From: Synechococcus sp. HJ21-Hayes
Lineage (GTDB): Bacteria; Cyanobacteriota; Cyanobacteriia; PCC-6307; Cyanobiaceae
DNA: 64,000 nucleotides
Direction of reading: 5' to 3'
Assembly (NCBI RefSeq): GCF_024345835.1
Contig: NZ_JAGQBW010000005.1
Span: 62,001 to 126,000 of the forward strand
The stretch's first letter is position 1. Every line of letters begins with the position of its first letter. Under the pieces are notes generated by a model. That model did no database searches. It worked only from the letters and a program-made list of their open reading frames with translations, and was not told the origin of the DNA. Made by a program: the position numbers and the translations under genes. Positions 18,094 to 26,578 of the stretch are shown in pieces.

Positions 18094-18227
18094 GCTCGTG
18101 CCCTGTAGATAGGGGATCCTCCCACGCCTGCAGGTTGGCGTCTGCCGACACGGCGCTGGCTGGGTGTGCAGCACTACAGCGTGTCGCCTGCGTCGCTCGT
18201 ACAACAGCGCCACACCGGGGCGTTGCC

Positions 18228-18422
18228 ATGACCTCCGACCAAGCCGCTCAACTGATCGACGACACCCTGGATCGGGTGCATCAGCGCCTGCTGGAGCTGG
18301 AAGCGGCCCAGCAGCGGTGGGCCCATCGTGCCCTTGCCGAGGAGTTCCGCGAATGGCGTCATCCCGTTGGTGGCCACATCGATCTGATGGTGTGCCCGGG
18401 CTTCCCCTCCGGCGGCAGTTGA
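18228..18422 (+). CDS. 64-residue conserved-looking small protein of unknown function
   Basis: ATG at 18228 opens 64 codons. The first 45 residues are helical and charged (MTSDQAAQLIDDTLDRVHQR then LLELEAAQQRWAHRALAEEF), suggesting an amphipathic coiled helix. The tail is Pro/Gly-rich (DLMVCPGFPSGGS) with one Cys. Codon usage matches that of neighbours. It ends 29 bases before mnmE on the same strand and may be co-transcribed with it. Function unknown. Confidence 0.65.
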   Translation: MTSDQAAQLIDDTLDRVHQRLLELEAAQQRWAHRALAEEFREWRHPVGGHIDLMVCPGFPSGGS

Positions 18423-18451
18423 GACTGGCCTAACGGGTTCCCACAGCTGCC

Positions 18452-19807
18452 TTGATTGAGGACACCATCGCGGCGGTTGCCACGGCCGTTGCCGCCGGTG
18501 AAGGCAGCGTTGCAATCGTGCGGATATCGGGGCCTGCAGCTTCGGCCATCGGGCAGGGCCTGTTTGTGGCCCCCGGCCATCAGCCCTGGCACAGCCATCG
18601 GGTGCTCTATGGCCACGTGGTGGATCCCGCCACGGCGGAACGGGTGGATGAGGCCCTGCTTCTGTGGATGCAGGCCCCGCGCAGTTTCACCCGTGAGGAT
18701 GTGGTGGAGCTCCACTGCCACGGCGGCTTGGTGGCGGTGCAGCGGGTGCTGGAGCTGGTGCTGGCGGCCGGAGCCCGCCGGGCCGAGCCCGGGGAGTTCA
18801 GCCAGCGGGCTTTTCTCAACGGCCGGCTCGACCTCACCCGCGCCGAGGCGATCAGCGAGATGATCACCGCCCGCAGCCGCCGGGCCGCCCAGCTGGCCAT
18901 GGCCGGCATCGACGGCGGCCTGCAGCAGCGCATCGGCGGCCTGCGGGGGCGGTTGCTGGACCAGTTGGCGGAGCTGGAGGCCCGGGTGGATTTCGAGGAG
19001 GATCTGCCCCCTCTCGATGGCGCCGCGGTGGTAGCGGACTTGGTGGATGTGCGGGCTGCGCTGGAGCAGCTGGTGGTGGAGGCCCGCCAGGGGGAGCTGC
19101 TGCGCGACGGCCTGCGGGTAGCGATCGTGGGTCGTCCCAATGTGGGCAAATCGAGCCTGCTCAACCTGCTCAGCCGCCGCGAGCGGGCAATCGTGACCGA
19201 CCTGCCCGGCACCACCCGCGACCTGCTCGAGAGCGAGCTGGTGCTTGACGGCGTGCCGCTCACCCTGCTCGATACCGCCGGCATCCGCCCCACCAGCGAC
19301 CGGGTGGAGCAGCTGGGCATCGAGCGTTCGCGCCAGGCCTTAGCGGCGGCCGATGTGGTGCTGCTGCTCTTTGACCTCTCCCTGGGCTGGACGGCGGACG
19401 ATGAGCAGCTGCGCCAGCTGGTGCCCGAGGGGGCCGTTCTGCTAGTGGCCGGTAACAAGGCGGATCTGGCCGGAGCTGATCGCGCCCCACTGATGCCGCC
19501 CCATGTGGCCTTCAGCGCCCTTACTGGCGAGGGCCGCGATCAGCTCGTGGCTGAGCTGCTGCGCCGCTGTGGCGCCGGCCCCCTGGAGGGGGTGCAGGTG
19601 GCCCTCAATGTCCGCCAGCGGGATCTGGCGGCGGCGGCGGCGATGAGTCTGGGGGCCTCGCTTGAGGCGGCCGAACAGCAGCTGCCCTGGGATTTCTGGA
19701 CGATTGATCTGCGGGCGGCCGTGCGCTCCCTCGGCGAGATCACGGGTGAGGAGGTGAGTGAAGCGGTGCTGGATCGAGTGTTTGCCCGCTTCTGTATTGG
19801 CAAATAG
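18452..19807 (+). CDS. mnmE: tRNA modification GTPase MnmE (TrmE)
   Basis: 451 residues starting at TTG 18452 (LIEDTIAAVATAVAAG); no ATG or GTG fits the family N-terminus. With MnmG it installs the 5-carboxymethylaminomethyl group on wobble U34 of tRNAs. The N-terminal formyl-THF-binding domain, the helical domain and the inserted G domain (P-loop GRPNVGKSSL, DLPGTTRD, DTAG, GNKAD) are visible. The C-terminal FCIGK carries the invariant Cys. Full length and apparently functional. Confidence 0.97.
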   Translation: MIEDTIAAVATAVAAGEGSVAIVRISGPAASAIGQGLFVAPGHQPWHSHRVLYGHVVDPATAERVDEALLLWMQAPRSFTREDVVELHCHGGLVAVQRVLELVLAAGARRAEPGEFSQRAFLNGRLDLTRAEAISEMITARSRRAAQLAMAGIDGGLQQRIGGLRGRLLDQLAELEARVDFEEDLPPLDGAAVVADLVDVRAALEQLVVEARQGELLRDGLRVAIVGRPNVGKSSLLNLLSRRERAIVTDLPGTTRDLLESELVLDGVPLTLLDTAGIRPTSDRVEQLGIERSRQALAAADVVLLLFDLSLGWTADDEQLRQLVPEGAVLLVAGNKADLAGADRAPLMPPHVAFSALTGEGRDQLVAELLRRCGAGPLEGVQVALNVRQRDLAAAAAMSLGASLEAAEQQLPWDFWTIDLRAAVRSLGEITGEEVSEAVLDRVFARFCIGK

Positions 19808-20036
19808 CTGAGCCTCCTGGGACCAGCCTGGCGGCCAGGAATGCCAGGGCCATCACGGCCGCGGTGCCGGGAACCGTGAGGCTCAGCGCCACCGCTGCAG
19901 CCAGGGGACCAAGGCAATCACTGGTTGGTGAGTTCGATTCAAGTCGTCCACGAGAATTTGGCAATCTTTGTCGTATTGGGCCGGCCCCGGCAGCTCCATG
20001 GCCTCGCATCATGGGGAGGCCTGGCCCCGAGGGGCA

Positions 20037-20894
20037 ATGACCATCGCTCGCCTGCCCTTCACTCCCCAGCTGGAGCAGCAGCTGCGCGCCTGGCTGGCGG
20101 AAGATCTCGGTCGCGGCGACCTCACGGCGGCCGCCCTGGCCGGCAGCACTGGCAGGGCCCATTGGTTGGCGAAAGCTGATGGGGTGTTCTGCGGCGGCGT
20201 GCTGGTGGAGCCGCTGTTCCGCCTGCTGGATCCAGGCGTGCAGTTCCGCCTGCTCGTGGCCGATGGCGAGCCGGTGGCAGCTGGCCAGCGGCTGCTGGAG
20301 CTGGAGGGCCCGGCCGCGGCCCTGGTGGCCGGCGAGCGCACCGCCCTGAACCTGGCCATGCGGCTCTCCGGTATCGCCACCGCTACGGCGGCCCTGGTGG
20401 CGGCTCTGGCGGGCACGGGTGTGGCCTTGGCCGACACCCGGAAAACCAGCCCCGGCCTGCGGGTGCTGGAGAAGTACGCGGTGCGCTGCGGTGGTGGCCT
20501 CAACCACCGGCTGGGCCTCGATGACGCCGCCATGCTCAAGGAGAACCACCTGGCCTGGGCGGGGGGGGTTGCTGCCGCGATTGCGGCGGTACGGGCCCAG
20601 GCGCCTTGGCCGGCGACGGTGATCGTGGAGGCGGAGACGGCGGCGGAGGCGGCGGCGGCGGTGCGTGCCGGAGCCGATGGGGTGCTGCTCGATGAATTCC
20701 TCCCCGGTGAGCTACTCGCATTGGTACCCCAGTTGCGGGCGTTGGCCCAGGGGCGGCGGTTGGTGCTGGAGGCCTCTGGGGTTCAACCCGACCAGCTGCG
20801 GGCTTACGCGACCACGGGCATTGATCTGATCTCCACCAGTGCGCCGATCACCCGCAGCGTTTGGCTTGATCTGAGCATGCGCTTTGCGGCTTGA
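20037..20894 (+). CDS. nadC: Quinolinate phosphoribosyltransferase NadC
   Basis: 285 residues from ATG at 20037. Converts quinolinate and PRPP to nicotinate mononucleotide in de novo NAD synthesis. Motifs: LAEDLGRGDLTAAAL at the N-terminus, ERTALNLAMRLSGIAT, the phosphate-binding ADTRKTSPGLRVLEKYAVRCGGG and the C-terminal EASGVQPDQLRAYATTGID. A run of eight Gs at about 20559-20566 lies in the coding frame. The 229 bases upstream, after mnmE, hold an AT-richer patch around 19920-19975 that may include the promoter; I see no gene there. Confidence 0.97.
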   Translation: MTIARLPFTPQLEQQLRAWLAEDLGRGDLTAAALAGSTGRAHWLAKADGVFCGGVLVEPLFRLLDPGVQFRLLVADGEPVAAGQRLLELEGPAAALVAGERTALNLAMRLSGIATATAALVAALAGTGVALADTRKTSPGLRVLEKYAVRCGGGLNHRLGLDDAAMLKENHLAWAGGVAAAIAAVRAQAPWPATVIVEAETAAEAAAAVRAGADGVLLDEFLPGELLALVPQLRALAQGRRLVLEASGVQPDQLRAYATTGIDLISTSAPITRSVWLDLSMRFAA

Positions 20895-20956
20895 GTCGGC
20901 GCGTTGGCAGTGGGGCCTGCGGTCTGCATACTGCGTTCAGTACACGTCGAGGCTGT

Positions 20957-21907
20957 GTGGCTGCACAACTCCTCACCACCGGATCGAGGCCCTGGCGCCG
21001 GGTTGCGGCAGGCCTCGGAGCCTTGGGCATCCTGGCGGTCATGCCGGCGGCGGCTCAGGCTGAGGGCGCTGTGCAGCGGGCGGCGCGCACCGGCCAGCTC
21101 GTGCTGAGTGGCTTGGCCGATGTGCCCCCCCTAGTGGTGACAGCTCCCCAGGGGCAACCCAGTGGCTACGGCATCTTGGTGGCCGATCGCATCGCGGCCG
21201 AACTCTCCCGTGCCGTGGGCAAGCCGGTGACGGTGCGCTTTGCGCCGGTGGGTGATCCCGCCAGCCTGGTGGGCAGCATTAAGAAGGGCCAGTCGGATCT
21301 CGCCTGCGGCTTTCCGTTCAGCTGGGAGCTGGACATGCAGGTGGACTTTTCATTGCCAATCGGGCTTTCAGGGTTGAGGTTGCTGGCACCGGCCGGTCGT
21401 TTCGATGGCAGCCCTGTAGCCCTGGCCGGCCGGAAGATCGGGGTGGTGCGCCAATCGTTGGGTGAGACCGAGCTGAAAGGTATGCAACCCAACGCTACGG
21501 CGGTTGCCTTTGACAACCTTCAGGCGGCGGTGGCGGCCCTAAAAGCTGGAAACGTCGACGGCGTGGTCGGTGACACCATTGTGCTGGCCGGTTTGGTGCG
21601 TCAACAGGGTTTGAAGGGCTTGGCCTTGACCCCCGATTTCCCTTACGAGGCCTATGCCGTGAGTTGCGTGCTGGCCGAAAATGATTCCAGCTTCCGCAAT
21701 CTGGTCAACCTAGCGATCGCCAGGCTGTTGCAGGGCTACCTCGACGGCCAGCCGGACACGGTTGCCGCGGTGAACCGTTGGCTGGGGCCGGGCAGCGCAG
21801 TGGGGCTGCCCGAAGCCACGATTCGCACCAGCTTCGAGGCGGTGTTGTTGGGGGTTGAGACGATCCGTCCGATTTTGGAAGACCAGGCCGCTCCCACCGC
21901 TCGCTAA
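20957..21907 (+). CDS. grrP: GRRM-locus extracellular substrate-binding protein (GrrP-like)
   Basis: About 316 residues; no ATG fits, and the GTG at 20957 (in-frame TTG at 20891 possible) places the signal peptide (VAAGLGALGILAVMPAAAQA) correctly. The mature part is a family-3-type periplasmic solute-binding fold: GYGILVADRIAAELSRAVG, the central GRKIGVVRQSLGETELKG and the hinge AAVAALKAGNVDGVVGDT. In the established GRRM systems of picocyanobacteria an 'orphan' periplasmic binding protein accompanies the glycine-rich precursor and its radical SAM maturase. That is the arrangement here, and no ABC permease or ATPase is adjacent. The ligand is unknown; a role in binding or delivering the modified peptide is a guess. 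Confidence 0.88.
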   Translation: MAAQLLTTGSRPWRRVAAGLGALGILAVMPAAAQAEGAVQRAARTGQLVLSGLADVPPLVVTAPQGQPSGYGILVADRIAAELSRAVGKPVTVRFAPVGDPASLVGSIKKGQSDLACGFPFSWELDMQVDFSLPIGLSGLRLLAPAGRFDGSPVALAGRKIGVVRQSLGETELKGMQPNATAVAFDNLQAAVAALKAGNVDGVVGDTIVLAGLVRQQGLKGLALTPDFPYEAYAVSCVLAENDSSFRNLVNLAIARLLQGYLDGQPDTVAAVNRWLGPGSAVGLPEATIRTSFEAVLLGVETIRPILEDQAAPTAR

Positions 21908-21940
21908 CCGGTTCGCTCATTCCCCTCCTCCGTTGCTGAC

Positions 21941-22339
21941 ATGGCGTTGTTCAATCGCTCCCATCTGTTTGGCCTGTTGCTGCTGGTCTCCCTGCCGCTC
22001 GATGGGGCGGCGGCCCTAGCCCTGGCCAGCGTCCAGGACGTCCCCGCGAGCCGAAGCATCGAGGAACGGCTGAGCAGGATTGCGGCGGCCGTGCAGGAGC
22101 GTGAGGGTTCGCTGGGAGCGGCGGAGGGCCCAACAGGTGTTGCCGACGACGCCCTCTCCTACGTGTTCGTGAACGGTTCCGGGCTGGGTTGGGGCAACGG
22201 TGGTTTCAACAATGGCGGCTTCTACAACGGTGGATTTGATAACGGCGGTTTCACGAACGGCGGCTTCTACAACGGGGGCTTCCGTAATGGCGGTTTCCGC
22301 AATGGCGGCTTCTTCAACGGCGGCCGCTACTGGCGCTGA
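21941..22339 (+). CDS. grrA: GRRM-system glycine-rich repeat precursor (GrrA)
   Basis: 132 residues. An N-terminal hydrophobic stretch (HLFGLLLLVSLPLDGAAALA) looks like a Sec signal. A conserved-type helical leader (SIEERLSRIAAAVQER) follows, then an Asp/Gly linker and the core from about residue 84. The core is GWGN, then eight NGGFX repeats (X = N, Y, D, T, Y, R, R, F), closing with NGGRYWR. This is the glycine-rich repeat peptide that gives GRRM systems their name. The stop shares one base with the ATG of the radical SAM gene (TGATG), so precursor and maturase are co-translated. The expected fate is cytoplasmic modification of the aromatic-X-Asn motifs and then export. Confidence 0.93.
   Translation: MALFNRSHLFGLLLLVSLPLDGAAALALASVQDVPASRSIEERLSRIAAAVQEREGSLGAAEGPTGVADDALSYVFVNGSGLGWGNGGFNNGGFYNGGFDNGGFTNGGFYNGGFRNGGFRNGGFFNGGRYWR
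22196..22324 (+). repeat. 15-base coding repeat array (8 x NGGFX) in grrA
   Basis: From the first Asn codon at 22196, eight 15-base units each encode Asn-Gly-Gly-Phe-X, followed by a final Asn-Gly-Gly. Asn and Gly codons vary between AAC/AAT and GGC/GGT/GGA/GGG, and Phe between TTC and TTT, so the units differ at DNA level although the peptide pattern is exact. That indicates selection on the peptide rather than recent duplication. The block is about 50% G+C (22201-22260 counted by hand). Confidence 0.95.
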
Positions 22340-23532
22340 TGCCTGCTCCGCTCGCTGACGTGACTGCGGAGGTCGGCCAGGTCTATGGGCCTGTGAGGCT
22401 GTTGGTGGTGCAACCCACCCCCTACTGCAACCTCGATTGCGACTACTGCTACTTGCCTGAGCGGGGTGATCGCAGTCGGCTGTCGTTTGAGGTTCTGGAG
22501 GTCGCCCTGGAGCGGGTGCTGGACAGCCCCTACTTCGGGGGGGAGTTCACTCTGCTCTGGCATGCGGGCGAACCGCTGATGGTGCCGATCGCCTTTTATG
22601 ACGAAGCCACGGAGCGGATTCACCGGCTGTTGGAACGACGCGGCCTGCCCCCCGGCACGATCGTGCAGTCGCTTCAGACCAACGCCACTGTGATCAACGC
22701 CGCCTGGTGCGACTGTTTCACGCGCAACGGCATCCACGTGGGCGTGAGTATGGATGGACCAGCCTTCCTGCACGATGCCCACCGGGTCACCCGCACCGGC
22801 CTGCCCACCCATGCCGCCGTTATGCGTGGCATCGACTGGTTGGTGCGGCGGGGAGTTCCCTTTCAAGTGATCTGCGTGCTCACCGCTGATGCCCTTGACC
22901 ACGCCGATGCCATCGCCGACTTCTTCCTTCAGCACGGCATCACTGAGGTGGGCTTCAACATGGAGGAGACGGAGGGGGCGAATAGCCGCTCCAGCCTCGA
23001 TGCCGGCGGCGCCGGGCAGATGGCCCTGGAGCAGCGTTACCGAGCGTTCATGGCGCGGCTTTGGCAGCGCAGTCGCGAGCTGTCTGGACGCCTCCGCATT
23101 CGGGAGTTCGACGGCATCGCCAGCCTGGCCTGCAGCCAGGCACGCATGGTGCAAACCGACATGAACACGCCCTTCGTGATCGTCAATGTCGACGCCCGTG
23201 GCCAGGTGTCCACCTTCGATCCCGAATTGCTGTCGGTCAATACGCCTCATTATGGCGACTTCTCCTTTGGCAACGTGCTCGTCGACAGCCTCGAAGCTTT
23301 GGCTGGCTCCGACAAGTTCCGTCGGGTTGCCGCGGAGATCCGGGCGGGGGTTGAGCTGTGCCGCGCTAGTTGTGAGCACTTCGGGCTTTGTGGTGGTGGC
23401 ACCGGCAGCAACAAGTATTGGGAGCACGGCCGCTTCGACTGCACCCAAACTCAGCACTGCCGCTACCGCATCCAGCTGGTGGCCGACGTGGTGCTGGAGG
23501 GTCTGGAGCATGAGCTAGGCCTGAGCGCCTAA
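22339..23532 (+). CDS. grrM: GRRM-family radical SAM/SPASM peptide maturase (GrrM)
   Basis: 397 residues. The radical SAM motif CNLDCDYC (Cys30, Cys34, Cys37) binds the SAM-cleaving 4Fe-4S cluster. GGEFTLLWHAGEPLM, LQTNATVIN and VGVSMDGPAFLHDAHR are typical of SPASM-type peptide maturases. The C-terminal SPASM region has many Cys (CRASCEHFGLCGGG then CTQTQHC) for auxiliary clusters. Its family is the GRRM-system enzyme, related to the Xye and Fxs maturases known to form three-residue cyclophanes (aromatic carbon to beta-carbon crosslinks). Translation is coupled to grrA by a one-base overlap. The substrate is almost certainly the adjacent repeat peptide; the exact crosslink here is inferred. 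Confidence 0.94.
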   Translation: MPAPLADVTAEVGQVYGPVRLLVVQPTPYCNLDCDYCYLPERGDRSRLSFEVLEVALERVLDSPYFGGEFTLLWHAGEPLMVPIAFYDEATERIHRLLERRGLPPGTIVQSLQTNATVINAAWCDCFTRNGIHVGVSMDGPAFLHDAHRVTRTGLPTHAAVMRGIDWLVRRGVPFQVICVLTADALDHADAIADFFLQHGITEVGFNMEETEGANSRSSLDAGGAGQMALEQRYRAFMARLWQRSRELSGRLRIREFDGIASLACSQARMVQTDMNTPFVIVNVDARGQVSTFDPELLSVNTPHYGDFSFGNVLVDSLEALAGSDKFRRVAAEIRAGVELCRASCEHFGLCGGGTGSNKYWEHGRFDCTQTQHCRYRIQLVADVVLEGLEHELGLSA

Positions 23533-23603
23533 GCGGCTTCGGGAGAGGGGGGCTAACGGCCTCCGCGGGATGATCAAAGAGAAACCTGCTACGGCATGGC
23601 CCC

Positions 23604-25439
23604 ATGCTCCGCATCGCCCAAACCCTGAACGGCCAGTTGCGTGCGGCCATGGAACGGGCCTTCCCCGAGGCGGCGCACCAGGCTCACGCGGGTGGGCAGC
23701 CCCTCGATCCCCAGCTGGCGCCGGCCTCGAAGCCGGAATTCGGGGATTTCCAGGCCAATGGCGCCCTGCCCTTGGCCAAGCCCCTGGGTCAGCCGCCCCG
23801 GGCCATCGCCACGGCGATCGTGGAGCAGCTGGCGGCCGATTCGGCCTTTGATCAGCTCTGCGAGCCGCCCCAGATCGCCGGCCCCGGCTTCATCAACCTC
23901 ACCCTGCGGCCCGAGCGGCTGGCGGCTGAGCTGCAGGCCCGGCTGGGGGATCCGCGGCTGGGGGTGCCGAGTGTTGCGGAGGCTGGCGGTGGGGGCCTAG
24001 CTCCCGTGATTGTGGACTTCTCCAGCCCCAACATCGCCAAGGAGATGCACGTGGGGCACCTGCGCTCCACGATCATTGGCGACTCCCTGGCCCGGGTGCT
24101 GGAGTTCCGCGGCCACCCGGTGCTGCGCCTCAACCACGTGGGCGATTGGGGCACCCAGTTCGGGATGCTGATCACCCACCTCAAGCAGGTGGCACCCGAG
24201 GCCCTCACCACCGCCGATGCGGTGGACCTGGGCGATCTGGTGGCCTTCTACCGCCAGGCCAAGGCCCGCTTCGACGAGGACGAGGCCTTCCAGACCACCT
24301 CCCGGGAGGAAGTGGTGAAGCTGCAGAGCGGCGATCCCATCAGCCGCAAGGCCTGGCAGCTGCTCTGTGATCAGAGCCGCCGTGAATTCCAGAAGATCTA
24401 CGACCGGCTCGACATCCGGCTCAGCGAACGCGGCGAATCGTTTTACAACCCCTACCTGGAGGCAGTGGTCGTCGATCTGGATGCCTCCGGGTTGCTGGTG
24501 ACTGACGACGGGGCCCGCTGTGTGTTCCTCGAGGGGGTGAGCGGCAAGGACGGCAAACCCTTGCCGGTGATCGTGCAGAAGAGGGATGGCGGTTTCAACT
24601 ACGCCACCACCGACCTGGCCGCCATTCGCTATCGCTTCGGCGCGGCTCCCGATGGGGATGGCGCCCGGCGGGTGATTTACGTGACCGATGCCGGCCAGGC
24701 CAATCACTTCGCCGGCGTGTTCCAGGTGGCCCGTAGGGCCGGTTGGATCCCCGCCGATGGCCGCCTTGAGCACGTGCCCTTTGGCCTGGTGCAGGGCGAG
24801 GACGGCAAGAAGCTGAAAACCCGGGCCGGCGACACGGTGCGGCTCCGGGATCTGCTGGATGAGGCGGTGGAGCGGGCCGAGGCCGACCTGCAACGGCGCC
24901 TGGCGGAGGAGGAGCGCACGGAAGACGAGGCCTTCATCCAGCACGTGGCCACCACCGTGGGCCTGGCCGCTGTGAAGTACGCCGACCTTAGCCAGAACCG
25001 GATCACCAATTACCAGTTCAGCTTTGACCGCATGCTGGCGTTGCAGGGGAATACCGCCCCCTACTTGCTCTATGCCGTGGTGCGCATCGCTGGCATCGCC
25101 CGCAAGGGTGGAAACCTGGAGGCCGGTGGCTCTCAAGCTGCTGGATCCGGAGGCCCAGCCGCCCTCACCTTCACGGAACCGCAGGAATGGGCCCTAGTGC
25201 GGGAACTGCTCAAGCTCGATGGCGTGATCGCCGAGGTGGAGGAGGAGTTGCTGCCCAATCGTCTCTGCACCTACCTGTTCGAGCTGAGCCAGGTGTTCAA
25301 CCGCTTCTACGACCAGGTGCCGGTGCTCAAGGCCGAAGAGCCCGCCCGTTCCTCCCGCCTGGCCCTCTGCCGCCTCACCGCCGACACCCTCCGGCTGGGG
25401 CTGGGTCTGCTCGGCATTCCCACCTTGGAGCGGATGTGA
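23604..25439 (+). CDS. argS: Arginyl-tRNA synthetase
   Basis: 611 residues from ATG at 23604. Class I synthetase: the HIGH-equivalent lies in [20 protein letters not shown]. The N-terminal Add-1 domain recognises the tRNA D-loop. The KMSK-equivalent is the degenerate [16 protein letters not shown], as in most ArgRS. The C-terminal anticodon-binding domain ends LGIPTLERM. Slightly longer than typical because of Gly/Ala-rich insertions (for example [16 protein letters not shown]). The stop overlaps the HisC-like gene by one base (TGATG). Confidence 0.97.
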   Translation: MLRIAQTLNGQLRAAMERAFPEAAHQAHAGGQPLDPQLAPASKPEFGDFQANGALPLAKPLGQPPRAIATAIVEQLAADSAFDQLCEPPQIAGPGFINLTLRPERLAAELQARLGDPRLGVPSVAEAGGGGLAPVIVDFSSPNIAKEMHVGHLRSTIIGDSLARVLEFRGHPVLRLNHVGDWGTQFGMLITHLKQVAPEALTTADAVDLGDLVAFYRQAKARFDEDEAFQTTSREEVVKLQSGDPISRKAWQLLCDQSRREFQKIYDRLDIRLSERGESFYNPYLEAVVVDLDASGLLVTDDGARCVFLEGVSGKDGKPLPVIVQKRDGGFNYATTDLAAIRYRFGAAPDGDGARRVIYVTDAGQANHFAGVFQVARRAGWIPADGRLEHVPFGLVQGEDGKKLKTRAGDTVRLRDLLDEAVERAEADLQRRLAEEERTEDEAFIQHVATTVGLAAVKYADLSQNRITNYQFSFDRMLALQGNTAPYLLYAVVRIAGIARKGGNLEAGGSQAAGSGGPAALTFTEPQEWALVRELLKLDGVIAEVEEELLPNRLCTYLFELSQVFNRFYDQVPVLKAEEPARSSRLALCRLTADTLRLGLGLLGIPTLERM

Positions 25440-26578
25440 TGAACCCACAGCAGAGGTCGAATCTGCCGGGGCCACAGCTCCCCCATCCCCGCCCGGAGGT
25501 GGAGAACCTCAAGGCCTACAGCGCTCCGCTGGAGGGTCGGCGTGGATTGCTGCGGCTTGACTTCAACGAGAACACGGTGGGCCCGAGCCCCCGGGTGGTG
25601 GAGGCGATCCGCGCGATTCCCGCCGATCACTACGCCATCTATCCCGAATATGATGGCCTGCGGGAGGCGGTGCTGGCCAACCTGGCCCTGCAGCTGGAGC
25701 CCAGCCAGATCGGCCTGTTCAACGGCGTGGATGCGGCGATTCACGCCATCTTTCACGCCTACGGCGACCGGGGGGAGACGTTGCTCACCACCAGTCCCAC
25801 CTTCGGGTACTACACCCCCTGCGCCCAGATGCAGGGCATGGCGATCAAGGCAATTCCCTACCGGTTGCCTGATTTCGCCTTCCCGCTGGAGGAGTTGCGC
25901 ACGGCGTTGCTGGGAGAAGGAGTGCCCGGTTGGCGCGCCCCGCGGATCCTGTTGATCTGCAATCCCAATAACCCCACCGGCACGCGCCTGGCACCGGAAC
26001 CGATTCTCGAGTTGGCCGCGGCGGCCCCGGGCACCCTGGTGGTGGTGGATGAGCTCTACGAGGCCTTCACAGGCGACAGCGTGCTGCCCCTGGCGGATTT
26101 CGCGGCCACCCCCAACCTGTTGGTGCTGCGCTCCCTGGCCAAAACCGCTGGCTTGGCAGGCCTGCGGATCGGTTTTGCCATCGGGGCGGCGGCCGTGGTG
26201 GACCGGATCGCCCGGGTCACCGGCCCCTACGACATCAACAGCTTTGCGGTGACGGCAGCCCATGCCGCCCTCGAGGATCAGCCCTACACCGATGCCTACG
26301 TGGCCGAGGTGCTTCATGCCCGCGCCTGGTTGGTGGAGCAGCTCCAAGCCGCTGGCGTGCGCCATCACGCTGCTGGGGGCAACTACCTGCTGGTGTGGCC
26401 GAGGCAGGTTCCTGCCGATGTGGATGCGGCCCTGCGCCGGGCTGGCATCCTGGTGCGTTCCATGGCCGGCAAGCCCCTGATCGATGGCTCCCTGCGGGTG
26501 AGCCTGGGCACCATCGCCCAGATGCAGCAGTTCTGGCAGGCCTATGCCCGCATCGAGGGCCTGCTGCCGCCGGTGTGA
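25439..26578 (+). CDS. hisC: Histidinol-phosphate aminotransferase family protein (HisC-like)
   Basis: 379 residues from ATG at 25439, coupled to argS. Class I/II aminotransferase: LDFNENTVGPSPRVVEAI, CNPNNPTGT, VVDELYEAFTG and the PLP-lysine segment SLAKTAGLAGLRIGFA. HisC converts imidazole-acetol phosphate and glutamate to histidinol phosphate in histidine synthesis. This is the better HisC candidate of the two aminotransferases in the window, since it has the NENTVGPSP N-terminus of that family. Substrate choice within the superfamily remains inferred. Confidence 0.85.
   Translation: MNPQQRSNLPGPQLPHPRPEVENLKAYSAPLEGRRGLLRLDFNENTVGPSPRVVEAIRAIPADHYAIYPEYDGLREAVLANLALQLEPSQIGLFNGVDAAIHAIFHAYGDRGETLLTTSPTFGYYTPCAQMQGMAIKAIPYRLPDFAFPLEELRTALLGEGVPGWRAPRILLICNPNNPTGTRLAPEPILELAAAAPGTLVVVDELYEAFTGDSVLPLADFAATPNLLVLRSLAKTAGLAGLRIGFAIGAAAVVDRIARVTGPYDINSFAVTAAHAALEDQPYTDAYVAEVLHARAWLVEQLQAAGVRHHAAGGNYLLVWPRQVPADVDAALRRAGILVRSMAGKPLIDGSLRVSLGTIAQMQQFWQAYARIEGLLPPV

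Noticed and set aside
19925..19960. T-loop-like GAGTTCGATTC between mnmE and nadC, possible tRNA
   Set aside because: Flanking bases do not form the T-stem, and no acceptor, D or anticodon arms can be folded around it.
19808..20036. Hydrophobic minus-strand frame after mnmE as a small membrane protein gene
   Set aside because: It reads through into the mnmE 3' end with no convincing start and no polar flanks; probably chance hydrophobicity from Ala/Leu/Val codons.
22196..22324. Short regularly spaced repeats resembling a CRISPR-like array
   Set aside because: The 15-base units are in frame, encode NGGFX, and vary at synonymous positions; they are a peptide repeat of grrA, not repeat-spacer units.
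22327..23511. Long frame antisense to grrM
   Set aside because: Antisense shadow of the radical SAM gene; no start context or domain, and it runs opposite the conserved Cys motifs.
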